DNA of 64,000 nt from Pokkaliibacter sp046614695. GTDB lineage: Bacteria; Pseudomonadota; Gammaproteobacteria; Pseudomonadales; Balneatricaceae. The position numbers and the translations under genes are program-made. This document shows, piece by piece, positions 35,955 to 44,025 of this stretch. How positions within the stretch are numbered: the stretch's first letter is position 1; each line of letters starts with the position of its first letter. Under the pieces are notes generated by a model, which worked only from the letters and a program-made list of their open reading frames with translations, made no database searches and was not told where the DNA came from. The DNA is taken from positions 1 to 64,000 of the forward strand of contig NZ_JBKKHQ010000013.1 of the NCBI RefSeq assembly GCF_046614695.1, given 5' to 3'.

Positions 35955-36827
35955 TTACTCGCTGACTTCCGGCCCCATCAGTGTCGAGATCACCAAGGTG
36001 ACGACAATAATCGCCAGTACCAGAGCCTTCTCCGCACGAATTGAGCGAAGCAGTAAACCACGGGTACTCGGTAAACGCGGCACCAGCAGGTTACGGTTCA
36101 GCAGTGCCAGTAAGAGTAACCCTACGACCAGTACCAGCTTTAAGGCCAGACCTTCTCCATAGGCTGTACGCCAGAGTGCAGGCAGGTTGCCCGCCGCAAG
36201 ACGCCAGCCCACCCAGGCTCCCGCCAGTAACAGGACAGGAACCAGCACCGTCGCCAGCTTTCCGAAGCGCGTCAGCAGCTGCTTGGCCAGCTCGTCCTGT
36301 TCCCGTCGCAGCTGCAGCCATAAAGGCAACAGCATACCAATCCACAGCAAGGCAATCAGGGCATGCGTTCCCAATGCCAGCTGCACCCACAACCCTTGTT
36401 CAGCACTGTGGCCGCTCTGGCTGAAAGATACTGCTACTGCCAGAAAGCTCACCAACATCAATAGCCGTTGGCCGACGACCGATAAGGTACGAATACACAG
36501 CAACAGCAGAGCCATGAGCGCCGCCAGTTCACGCCATGCGAAAGTGGAGCCGACACCGGATTCCCACAGCAAAGAGGCCAACATCGGGTCCACCATGCCA
36601 CGGAGACCATTTTCTGCCAGCGCGCCCACCTGTACCAGAAAGTGCAGCGACACCAACAACGCTGTGCCGACCGCACCCACCAGAGTGTAGCCACGAATCC
36701 AGCGCTCAGTGGCGCGCGTCGCGAACCAGCCGGAGGCCAGTAGCCCTCCACAGAGAGCCGCGAGCGAAAGGTAGCTACCGCCTTTCATCAGCAACGTGCC
36801 TGTTTCCCACAGGGTCATTACGTCCAT
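35955..36827 (-). CDS. copD: Copper resistance membrane protein CopD
   Basis: CopD is an inner-membrane protein implicated with CopC in copper uptake or handling. The 290-residue protein has about eight membrane segments and conserved histidines (VSLHFLVQVGAL, GTHALIALLWIGMLLPL). It is the last gene of copABCD, 6 bp after copC. Confidence 0.9.
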   Translation of the reverse strand: MDVMTLWETGTLLMKGGSYLSLAALCGGLLASGWFATRATERWIRGYTLVGAVGTALLVSLHFLVQVGALAENGLRGMVDPMLASLLWESGVGSTFAWRELAALMALLLLCIRTLSVVGQRLLMLVSFLAVAVSFSQSGHSAEQGLWVQLALGTHALIALLWIGMLLPLWLQLRREQDELAKQLLTRFGKLATVLVPVLLLAGAWVGWRLAAGNLPALWRTAYGEGLALKLVLVVGLLLLALLNRNLLVPRLPSTRGLLLRSIRAEKALVLAIIVVTLVISTLMGPEVSE

Positions 36828-36833
36828 TTCCTG

Positions 36834-37199
36834 TTAAGGAGCAATGCTGAATGCAAAATTGCCGCTCATTTTATGGCCATCACCACCGAGGCAGGTCCAT
36901 TTAACCTGATAGGCACCGGCAGTCAGCGTAGGAACTTTCACTTCATGATGGGTTTCCCGGGCCTTGCGATTGACCTTAAGCTCACGCTGTTCGCCGCTGG
37001 CATCGGTCAGGGTCACACTGATGAGATTCACCGCTTTGGAGAAATCCAGACTCAGTGCTGCAGGAGCAGAGGTCATCACTTGCTGATCAGCCGGCTGAGA
37101 GCCTGTCATGGCCATATGAGCCTGAGCCATCCCCGCCAGCAACATGCCGGCAGCGAGTACCAGAGGGCGAAAGCCCTGCGCAGCGCGCGTTTTTATCAT
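36834..37199 (-). CDS. copC: Periplasmic copper-binding protein CopC
   Basis: CopC is a small beta-barrel copper carrier of the periplasm. The 121-residue precursor has a signal peptide ending near MAQA, so the mature N-terminus starts with the Cu(II)-binding His (AHMAMTGSQPAD). A C-terminal GHKMSGNFAFSI and an internal THHEV provide further His ligands. The methionine-rich Cu(I) loop of P. syringae CopC is reduced here. It lies between copB and copD. Confidence 0.92.
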   Translation of the reverse strand: MIKTRAAQGFRPLVLAAGMLLAGMAQAHMAMTGSQPADQQVMTSAPAALSLDFSKAVNLISVTLTDASGEQRELKVNRKARETHHEVKVPTLTAGAYQVKWTCLGGDGHKMSGNFAFSIAP

Positions 37200-37246
37200 C
37201 GTTGTTCTCCTGGTCAGAGGTGAAAGAAACCTGCAGGTGGCAGGTA

Positions 37247-37999
37247 TCAGAATGCCAGACTAATACCTATCACACCGTAGGTCGTTGCGGTGCGTTCGCC
37301 ATGATGTTCAGCCAGATTCGCCGTCTTGCCGTACTTCTGCTCCCAGTGCACGCCAATATAAGGGCTAATGTCTGGTGTGACACCATAGTGAAGACGAAGT
37401 CCCAATTCAGTGGAGGTCAGCCCCGCCCCCTGATCAATGGCCTCGTCATCCGCTGCGGCGAGATTAATCTCAAGGGCAGGCTGCAGCGTCCAGCGGCGTG
37501 TCAGCGCCAGATCATGTTCAAGCTCAATCCGGGCACTCAGACGACCTTCATCACTGAGATACAGATCCGCATTGGTTTCAATCCAGTAGGGCGCCAGACC
37601 ATCCAGCCCCAGTACTGCGTAAGCACGTTGTGGCGCGGGTTCATGGTCATATCGGAGTCCGGCATGCACATTAAAGAACTCACTGGTCATGTGCTGCCAG
37701 AGCAGGTGGTTCTCGGCCTTTTCCGTATCACCGCCTTCCAGCTGCTCACCCTTGAAGCGCCACAGCAGCGCATTTTCATCGTTGCCGATACGTAGCTCAC
37801 TTTCCCAGGCCAAGACATCACTGCCCTCACCTGCACGCCACTCAAGACGATCCAGAGTAAAGGATGGGAGAACCATACTCCCCATCATCTCATCAGCCAT
37901 CGCCGGTGAAACGGAGGCCAGCAGAGCGGAGGCAGTCAGCCAGGGAGCCAAATGCCGACAAGAGCGGGCGAAGTGCGTAACTGCAGGCTTAGTGGACAT
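37247..37999 (-). CDS. copB: Copper resistance outer-membrane protein CopB
   Basis: CopB is an outer-membrane beta-barrel of the cop system. The 250-residue protein has a signal peptide (LTASALLASVSPAMA), then alternating beta strands such as LEWRAGEGSDVLAWESELRI and a C-terminal strand ending in a terminal Phe (VIGISLAF), typical of outer-membrane barrels. The Met/His-rich N-terminal extension found in many CopB proteins is nearly absent. It overlaps copA by 11 bp. Confidence 0.9.
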   Translation of the reverse strand: MSTKPAVTHFARSCRHLAPWLTASALLASVSPAMADEMMGSMVLPSFTLDRLEWRAGEGSDVLAWESELRIGNDENALLWRFKGEQLEGGDTEKAENHLLWQHMTSEFFNVHAGLRYDHEPAPQRAYAVLGLDGLAPYWIETNADLYLSDEGRLSARIELEHDLALTRRWTLQPALEINLAAADDEAIDQGAGLTSTELGLRLHYGVTPDISPYIGVHWEQKYGKTANLAEHHGERTATTYGVIGISLAF

Positions 38000-39776
38000 G
38001 CTTCTCTCCTGACTGGCTCATGTTCATTGCCGGCGTGCCGGTGGGGGCAGTGCCGGGCCGGTCGACAATGATCTTACGGAACATGCCAGCGGCCATGTGG
38101 TACATCAGGTGGCAATGGAATGCCCATTCACCCACGGCATCCACCGGAACATCCACGGTCAGCGTCGTGCCGGGAGCAACGTTCACAATATGTTTCAGGG
38201 GATTAAAGGCGCCCTTGCCCTTGTCCAGCTGCATCCACATCCCATGCAAGTGCATGGGGTGCATCATCATGGTGTCATTAACAAAGCGGATGCGCACACG
38301 CTCGCCCAGGGTCAGGTGCAAAGGCTCTGCATCCGTGTATTTGATACCGTTAATCGACCAGATGTAGCGCTCCATATTGCCCGTCAGACGCAGTTCGATT
38401 TCACGATCCGGCTGGCGATATTCCTTAAAGGGTTTAACGGCTTTCAGGTCACCATAAACCAGAAATATGCCGCCATTCGCCGCCTTGGGCTCCAGCCCGC
38501 TACCGGGAGCATAGTCCGACTCACGAGAACGCGAAGCAGCCCCTTGGTTCATGTTGGAATGATCCATGGTGGAGTGGTCCATACTCGCCATGTTATCCAT
38601 CGCCATATCACCGTGGTTCATCTTGGAATGATCCATGGTGGAGTGATCCATTCCGGCCATGTTATCCATCGCCATATCACCATGGTTCATCGCACCATGA
38701 CCCATACCGTGTGACATCCCCATATCGGCCATCGTCAATACCGGCACCGGGCTCATGTCCGGCACTTTCGCTGTCATGCCCGCTCGGGGTGCCAACGTGG
38801 CACGGGCAAAGCCACCGCGACTTACGGTCTGAGCAAACAGGGTGTAGGCCTTATCTTCCGTGGGTTCGACAATCACATCGTAGGTTTCCGCCACCGCTAT
38901 GCGCAGTTCATCAACGCTGACAGGCTCGACCTGATTACCATCTGCCTGAACCACTGTCATTTTCAGTCCGGGAATCCGCACATCGAAGTAGCTCATGGCA
39001 GAGGCGTTAATCAACCGCAGTCGTACCCGCTCACCGGGTTGGAAAAGCCCGGTCCAGTTATCCGCCGCAGATTTGCCATTAATCAGATAGGTATAACCGC
39101 TGGAGACATCAGAAATATCAGAATCCATCATTCGCATTTGGCCCCAGGCCAAACGGTTATCCAGCGCCTTGCCAAACCCCTGATCCTTGGCTTGAGCAAA
39201 GAAATCACCCAGAGTGACCGGACGGTTATTGTAGTAATCACTCTTGCGTTTAAGGTTACGGAAAATGGTAGCGCCGCTGTCCTCCGCCCAGTCTGACAGC
39301 ATCACCACATAGTCACGATCGGCCTCAATCGGGTCTTTCCCGGCAGGATCAATAATCAGGGCACCGTAGATACCATCCTGCTCCTGAAAACCGGAGTGGC
39401 TGTGATACCAGTAGGTTCCGGACTGGCGCAAAGGGAAGCGGTAGGTAAAGGTCTGGCCTGGCTGAATAGGCTTGAAGCCACTAAAGCCTGGGACACCGTC
39501 CTGATCAGCAGGCAGAATCAGGCCATGCCAATGCAGGGAGGTATCTTCTTTGAGATGGTTTGTCACATTGATCGTGACCTCTTCACCCTCACGAAATCTC
39601 AGGGTAGGCCCCGGCACACTGCCATTGATGGTCAGCGCTTTCTGGGCTTTACCGTCAATAGTGAGAGTCTGCTGGTCAATCGTCAGATCATAGGTACCAC
39701 TCAGGGCCAGAGTCGGCACTACAGCCAGAAGGCCAGGTACACGACGCAGCCAGCGCTGCCAGGTCAAGGTCGCCAT
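37989..39776 (-). CDS. copA: Periplasmic multicopper oxidase CopA
   Basis: CopA oxidises Cu(I) and sequesters copper in the periplasm. From ATG 39776 (AGGAG 5 bp upstream) the 595-residue protein has a twin-arginine-like leader (WLRRVPGLL). The four multicopper-oxidase copper motifs are complete: HWHGLILP, WYHSHSGFQ, HPMHLHG and HCHLMYHMAAGM. A methionine/histidine-rich insert in its middle includes a 23-residue tandem repeat and probably binds extra copper. It is the first gene of copABCD and divergent from copRS. Confidence 0.95.
   Translation of the reverse strand: MATLTWQRWLRRVPGLLAVVPTLALSGTYDLTIDQQTLTIDGKAQKALTINGSVPGPTLRFREGEEVTINVTNHLKEDTSLHWHGLILPADQDGVPGFSGFKPIQPGQTFTYRFPLRQSGTYWYHSHSGFQEQDGIYGALIIDPAGKDPIEADRDYVVMLSDWAEDSGATIFRNLKRKSDYYNNRPVTLGDFFAQAKDQGFGKALDNRLAWGQMRMMDSDISDVSSGYTYLINGKSAADNWTGLFQPGERVRLRLINASAMSYFDVRIPGLKMTVVQADGNQVEPVSVDELRIAVAETYDVIVEPTEDKAYTLFAQTVSRGGFARATLAPRAGMTAKVPDMSPVPVLTMADMGMSHGMGHGAMNHGDMAMDNMAGMDHSTMDHSKMNHGDMAMDNMASMDHSTMDHSNMNQGAASRSRESDYAPGSGLEPKAANGGIFLVYGDLKAVKPFKEYRQPDREIELRLTGNMERYIWSINGIKYTDAEPLHLTLGERVRIRFVNDTMMMHPMHLHGMWMQLDKGKGAFNPLKHIVNVAPGTTLTVDVPVDAVGEWAFHCHLMYHMAAGMFRKIIVDRPGTAPTGTPAMNMSQSGEKHVH
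38547..38684 (-). repeat. 69-bp tandem repeat in copA
   Basis: Two near-identical 69-bp units (38547-38615 and 38616-38684) are followed by a partial third. They encode 23-residue Met/His/Asp repeats built on MNHGDMAMDNMA and MDHSTMDHS. The reading frame is kept. Confidence 0.92.
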
Positions 39777-39853
39777 ATCCACTCCTGCGAATTAGTCTGA
39801 CTCAAGCTTACTGACCCGACCTTGCCCCAGGCTGACGTCAACATTACATTTTT

Positions 39854-39866
39854 GTCAGATTGACAC
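39854..39866. promoter_or_regulatory. Palindrome TGTCA-GAT-TGACA, candidate CopR site
   Basis: A perfect 5-bp inverted repeat with a 3-bp spacer lies in the copA/copR gap. It overlaps the TTGACA -35 hexamer of the copR promoter. CopR/CusR-type sites contain TGACA/TGTCA half-sites. The assignment is inference from context. Confidence 0.55.
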
Positions 39867-39892
39867 TTTTGCAGCCTGCCAAGGGCATAATG
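39861..39892 (+). promoter_or_regulatory. Candidate copRS promoter with a 20-bp spacer
   Basis: TTGACA (39861-39866) and CATAAT (39887-39892) are separated by 20 bp, longer than the optimal 17. Together with the overlapping palindrome this suggests activator dependence. Confidence 0.5.
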
Positions 39893-39918
39893 GCCCAGCC
39901 ACGCCACAGGATATGCCC

Positions 39919-40596
39919 ATGCGTTTACTGATTATTGAAGATGATCCCCGGATCGCGTCCTACCTCCAGCAAGGTCTGATGGAGGAAGGCTTCAGTGTCA
40001 GTATGGCAGCGTCCGCTGCAACCGGCCTGCAGCTGGCTCTTAATGACCCGCCAGAGCTGATTATCCTGGATGTCATGCTGCCGGATCTGAGTGGCTGGGA
40101 GGTGCTGCGTACCTTGCGAAGTGCGGGAAAAACTCTGCCCGTGCTGTTCCTCACCGCCAGAGACAGTGTGGATGACCGTGTTAAAGGTCTGGAGCTTGGC
40201 GCGGATGACTATCTCATCAAACCCTTTGCGTTCAGTGAGCTGCTGGCGCGTATTCGAACGTTACTGCGCCGGGGCCAGCCTCAGGCGGTGACCACTCATC
40301 TGCAGGTTGCGGATCTGGAGATGGATCTGCTGAAACGCCGGGTGCAGCGGGCTGGGCAGCGCATTAGTCTCACCGCACGGGAGTTTGCGCTACTGGAGCT
40401 ACTGCTCCGACGCCAAGGTGAGGTGTTTTCCAAGTCCCTGATTGCATCCCAGATCTGGGATATGAATTTTGACAGCGATACCAATGTGGTCGAAGTCGCT
40501 ATCCGGCGGCTGCGCGCCAAGATCGATGATCCGTTTACGGTGAAACTGATTCATACCGCCCGCGGAATGGGTTACTGCCTGGAGCACAGAGAGTGA
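39919..40596 (+). CDS. copR: Copper-responsive response regulator (OmpR family)
   Basis: This is the DNA-binding partner of CopS, predicted to activate cop genes. From ATG 39919 (MRLLIIEDDPRI) the 225-residue protein has a receiver with phospho-acceptor D51 (IILDVMLP) and an OmpR-type winged helix at about 125-225. An in-frame ATG at 39913 is also possible. Its stop overlaps the copS GTG start by 4 bp (GTGA). Confidence 0.92.
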   Translation: MRLLIIEDDPRIASYLQQGLMEEGFSVSMAASAATGLQLALNDPPELIILDVMLPDLSGWEVLRTLRSAGKTLPVLFLTARDSVDDRVKGLELGADDYLIKPFAFSELLARIRTLLRRGQPQAVTTHLQVADLEMDLLKRRVQRAGQRISLTAREFALLELLLRRQGEVFSKSLIASQIWDMNFDSDTNVVEVAIRRLRAKIDDPFTVKLIHTARGMGYCLEHRE

Positions 40597-41972
40597 AGCC
40601 CCACTCACTCACGGCCCGCCTCAGTCTGATGTTCATGCTGGTCGTCGGTAGCGTTCTGTTGCTGGCAGGCCTGGCCTTCAATCTGGGCACCCATCAGCAC
40701 TTCGTACAGCTTGATCAGAAAGATCTTCGCCAGAAAAATACCGCTGTGACTCACCTGCTCACCAGTCTGAAAGCAACAACCTCTGTCTCCACACTGAAGG
40801 ATGAACTGAATCTGCTACTCGGTGATCACGGCGATATTCAGGCCAGACTCTGGCATGCCGACCAACTTGTCTGGAGCTCAGCCTCGCTTGGCACCAGCGC
40901 GATTCCCCGACACACCAACACCTCAGACACCGCTGTCCGGCTGTGGCAATGGCAGGACTCACAGCAGCAATACCGCGGGCTTTCCAGCGACATTATGACG
41001 CCGGGCTTTGCGGAATCCTGGCATCTGGAGCTGATCAAGAATGTCACTGTGCATGAGCACTTCTTTCACCAGTTCAGGACTGGTCTCTGGCTGGGACTGG
41101 GCATATGCCTGCTCCTGAGTGGCCTGCTGGGCTGGTGGATGGTTCGTCTTGGCCTTCGCCCCCTGCGCCAACTGACAGAGCTGGCGGAGGATGTCTCAGC
41201 CAGTCGGTTGCAGCACAGCCTGCGGGAAAACGACATGCCCACGGAACTGCGACCTCTGGCTGGCGCCTTTAATGCCATGCTGCATCGCCTGAACGACGAC
41301 TTCGACCGCCTCAGCAGTTACAGCGCAGAGATTGCCCATGAGCTTCGCACCCCGGTGACCGCGCTACAAACCCGCACGGAAGTGACTCTCTCCAGACCAC
41401 GTGACGTTACTCAGTACAGCGATGCGCTCTATGAAAACCTTGAAGGTCTGGAACAGATGCGCCGCCTGATTGACGATATGCTGTTCCTGGCCAAGGCCGA
41501 TAACCATCTGCAACTGTTTCAGTCCAAACAGATAAACCTGCGTCAGCTCGCTGAACAGGTCATGGATTACTACGACATGCTCGCCGAGGAGCAGCAGATT
41601 CAGCTAGCCGTGACAGGTGAAGCCACCTTGTCGGGCGAAGCAAAGCTCCTGCAAAGGGCGTTTAATAATCTGATCTCCAACGCTATCCGCTACACTCCGC
41701 TCGGCGGTCGAATCGAGATTCACCTGCGCACTCAGGCAGAGGGCGTGATCGTCGAAGTGGAGAATCAGCACCAGAGGCCTCTTGAAGCAGAGCAGCTTAA
41801 CCGTCTCTTTGAGCGCTTTTATCGAGGCGCTCCGGGAACCCAGCAGCGCGATCATAGCCATGTGGGCTTAGGTCTGGCCATCACTCGCGCCATTGTCGAG
41901 AACCATCAGGGCCGGATTAGGGCTGAGTCAGATGCTCGCAGCACTCGCTTTATCATGATGTTTCCCCACTGA
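40593..41972 (+). CDS. copS: Copper-sensing histidine kinase
   Basis: This is the membrane sensor kinase of the copRS pair. The GTG start gives 459 residues with two membrane segments (about 10-32 and 163-185) and a periplasmic sensor of about 130 residues containing His residues. HAMP, the H-box EIAHELRTP (His249) and an ATPase domain (NLISNAIRYTP, GLGLAITRAI) follow. The gene pair lies head-to-head with the cop operon. Confidence 0.92.
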   Translation: MKPHSLTARLSLMFMLVVGSVLLLAGLAFNLGTHQHFVQLDQKDLRQKNTAVTHLLTSLKATTSVSTLKDELNLLLGDHGDIQARLWHADQLVWSSASLGTSAIPRHTNTSDTAVRLWQWQDSQQQYRGLSSDIMTPGFAESWHLELIKNVTVHEHFFHQFRTGLWLGLGICLLLSGLLGWWMVRLGLRPLRQLTELAEDVSASRLQHSLRENDMPTELRPLAGAFNAMLHRLNDDFDRLSSYSAEIAHELRTPVTALQTRTEVTLSRPRDVTQYSDALYENLEGLEQMRRLIDDMLFLAKADNHLQLFQSKQINLRQLAEQVMDYYDMLAEEQQIQLAVTGEATLSGEAKLLQRAFNNLISNAIRYTPLGGRIEIHLRTQAEGVIVEVENQHQRPLEAEQLNRLFERFYRGAPGTQQRDHSHVGLGLAITRAIVENHQGRIRAESDARSTRFIMMFPH

Positions 41973-42319
41973 ATCCTGCCAGCCGCCCACTTCATCTATA
42001 TGAATAGCTTTATCTGTTATCCCCTTTGGGTTTAGCTAACGTCGCTCACAGATGCGCCGCAATGCCTTACCGTTGCTCATTTCTGGGGCAGACAGGAAAA
42101 ATAGTAAACGCCGAAACACCCGCCATTTATGACTCTACAGGCATTCGTCAAGCCAATGTAAAAGTCATTCAGGCGTGGAACTTGCTTCGTTAGAATCCAC
42201 TGAACATAGGATTGGACAGTATCTAGGGGCTTGTCCGCAGTAGGCCGCGCTAAACCGATTCAGGTTGAACTCATCGCGGACGTTCGTTGCCTGCACACCT
42301 AACAATCAGGAGTAAAATT
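41973..42319. other. Intergenic region between copS and a chemoreceptor gene
   Basis: This stretch of 347 bp shows no convincing gene. No terminator for copRS with a T run is visible. An AGGAG ribosome site near 42309 serves the downstream GTG start. I see no strong sigma-70 or sigma-28 promoter by eye. Confidence 0.5.
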
Positions 42320-43948
42320 GTGACCGGGGTGTTAAAGAATCTCACTGTACGCATGAAACTCATGCTGCTTCTCGTGCTGATGGCGGCTCTCGTTATCGGC
42401 GCTACCACTGTTTCACTGCTGAAACTGCGTGAACAGCTACTGGCCGAGCGCCAGACTCAAACCCATAACGTGGTGCAAACAGCACTGGCGAGCGTCGCGT
42501 CCTATCAGACGCTCAGCAGCTCCATGGGTGAGGATGCGGCCAAACAGGCAGCACTGGATGCCATCGACAAGCTTCGCTATGGCAACGGCAACTACGTCTA
42601 TATTCTTTCCATCAGCGATAACACCATGCTGCTGGACCCTCCCGCTCCCAAGCTGAATGGTAAAGCTGCTTCCAGCATCAAGGATTCTGAGGGCAAGCCC
42701 TTCCTGACTGACCTGATTAATCAGAACAAGGCCGATGGCCATGGTGAAAGTGTGTACACCTGGCCTCTACCGAGTGGCAAAGGGGTCTCTACCAAACTGG
42801 TGTACGGCGAGCTCTTTAAACCCTGGGGCTGGGTGCTGGCCACCGGCGTCTATCTGGATGATGTTGATGCCCTGTTCTGGAAAGAAGCGCGTCTGAACCT
42901 CATCGTGCTGGGGATCAGCCTGCTGATTCTGGTGTATCTCGGCGTACTGATTTCCCGCTCCATCACCCGTCCACTGCAACAGGTGAGCGAAGTGCTGGCG
43001 TACATGGCCAAGGGTGACCTGACCCATCGTCTGGATTACCAGAGCAAAGATGAAATCGGCGTGGTGTGTAACAACATCAATACTTCCGTGCATGGCCTGC
43101 AGGAGCTGATGACCGCACTCGGGGCTCAGGCGCACCAGCTGGAACAGACCAGTAAAGAGCTGGGACAAGCGGTGGAAGCGGGCTCACGCGGGATCGAACA
43201 GCAGAACGGCGAAACCACACAGCTGGTGACCGCTATGCAGGAAATGGCCGCAACCTCCGTGGATGTCGCGGACAATGCCCAGTCCACATCAATCACAACC
43301 GAGGAAGCGAATAAGCGCACCCAGACCGGTTATGGGCTGGTGAACACCACCATCAAACACATTAGCGATCTGGCAGAAACCATCAGCCAGTCCGCTGAAA
43401 TGGTGCGTGCGCTGGAAGAACACGGCGAACAGGTCGGCTCCATTTTGCAGCAAATCACCGCCATTTCTGAACAAACCAACCTGCTGGCATTGAATGCGGC
43501 CATCGAAGCGGCTCGCGCCGGTGAACAGGGACGTGGCTTTGCCGTGGTGGCCGATGAGGTTCGTACTCTGGCGATGCGTACCCGTACCTCCACCGACGAA
43601 ATCAACGAGCTGAACAACCGCCTGCGCCAGGCCTGTCAGGATGCGGTGGTATCCATGCAGAGCGGCCTTGAGATTGCCGAAACCAGCGTCACTCAGGCCA
43701 ACGAAACCGGCAGCCAGTTCAGTGCCATTACCGGTAGCATCACCACCATAAAAGACATGAACAATCTGGTGGCGACCGCAGCGCAGCAACAGAGCGCCGT
43801 GGCGGATGAGATGAGCCGAAATCTCACCAACATTGCCAGCATCAGCCATGAATCTGACCGCTCCATCCGCCAGATCGCTGACCGTACCCGTGAGCTGGAA
43901 ATGAGTGCAGCAGAACTCAAGCAATGGGTCGGACGCTTTAAAGTCTGA
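42320..43948 (+). CDS. Methyl-accepting chemotaxis protein with an sCache sensor
   Basis: This is a transmembrane chemoreceptor that controls the CheA/CheY pathway. The GTG start at 42320 is preceded by AGGAG and gives 542 residues. A first membrane segment (about 14-33) is followed by a periplasmic single-Cache-type sensor (about 38-188) with the sCache-like segments YGNGNYVYIL and PWGWVLATGVY. The second membrane segment (about 193-213), a HAMP domain and a cytoplasmic signalling domain with the conserved hairpin tip (QTNLLALNAAIEAARAGEQG) complete it. There is no C-terminal pentapeptide tether. The ligand is unknown; small organic acids are common for this class. Confidence 0.92.
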   Translation: MTGVLKNLTVRMKLMLLLVLMAALVIGATTVSLLKLREQLLAERQTQTHNVVQTALASVASYQTLSSSMGEDAAKQAALDAIDKLRYGNGNYVYILSISDNTMLLDPPAPKLNGKAASSIKDSEGKPFLTDLINQNKADGHGESVYTWPLPSGKGVSTKLVYGELFKPWGWVLATGVYLDDVDALFWKEARLNLIVLGISLLILVYLGVLISRSITRPLQQVSEVLAYMAKGDLTHRLDYQSKDEIGVVCNNINTSVHGLQELMTALGAQAHQLEQTSKELGQAVEAGSRGIEQQNGETTQLVTAMQEMAATSVDVADNAQSTSITTEEANKRTQTGYGLVNTTIKHISDLAETISQSAEMVRALEEHGEQVGSILQQITAISEQTNLLALNAAIEAARAGEQGRGFAVVADEVRTLAMRTRTSTDEINELNNRLRQACQDAVVSMQSGLEIAETSVTQANETGSQFSAITGSITTIKDMNNLVATAAQQQSAVADEMSRNLTNIASISHESDRSIRQIADRTRELEMSAAELKQWVGRFKV

Positions 43949-43969
43949 CCCCGCGAGTAGCGGCTATAA

Positions 43970-43996
43970 AAAAAGGGCGCTCAATGCGCCCTTTTT
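43970..43996. terminator. Bidirectional terminator between the chemoreceptor and diflavin genes
   Basis: The stem AAAAAGGGCGC/GCGCCCTTTTT has a 5-nt loop and lies between the two converging genes. Confidence 0.9.
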
Positions 43997-44025
43997 ATTT
44001 CTGAAACACTCTCGCTTTCAGTGCC

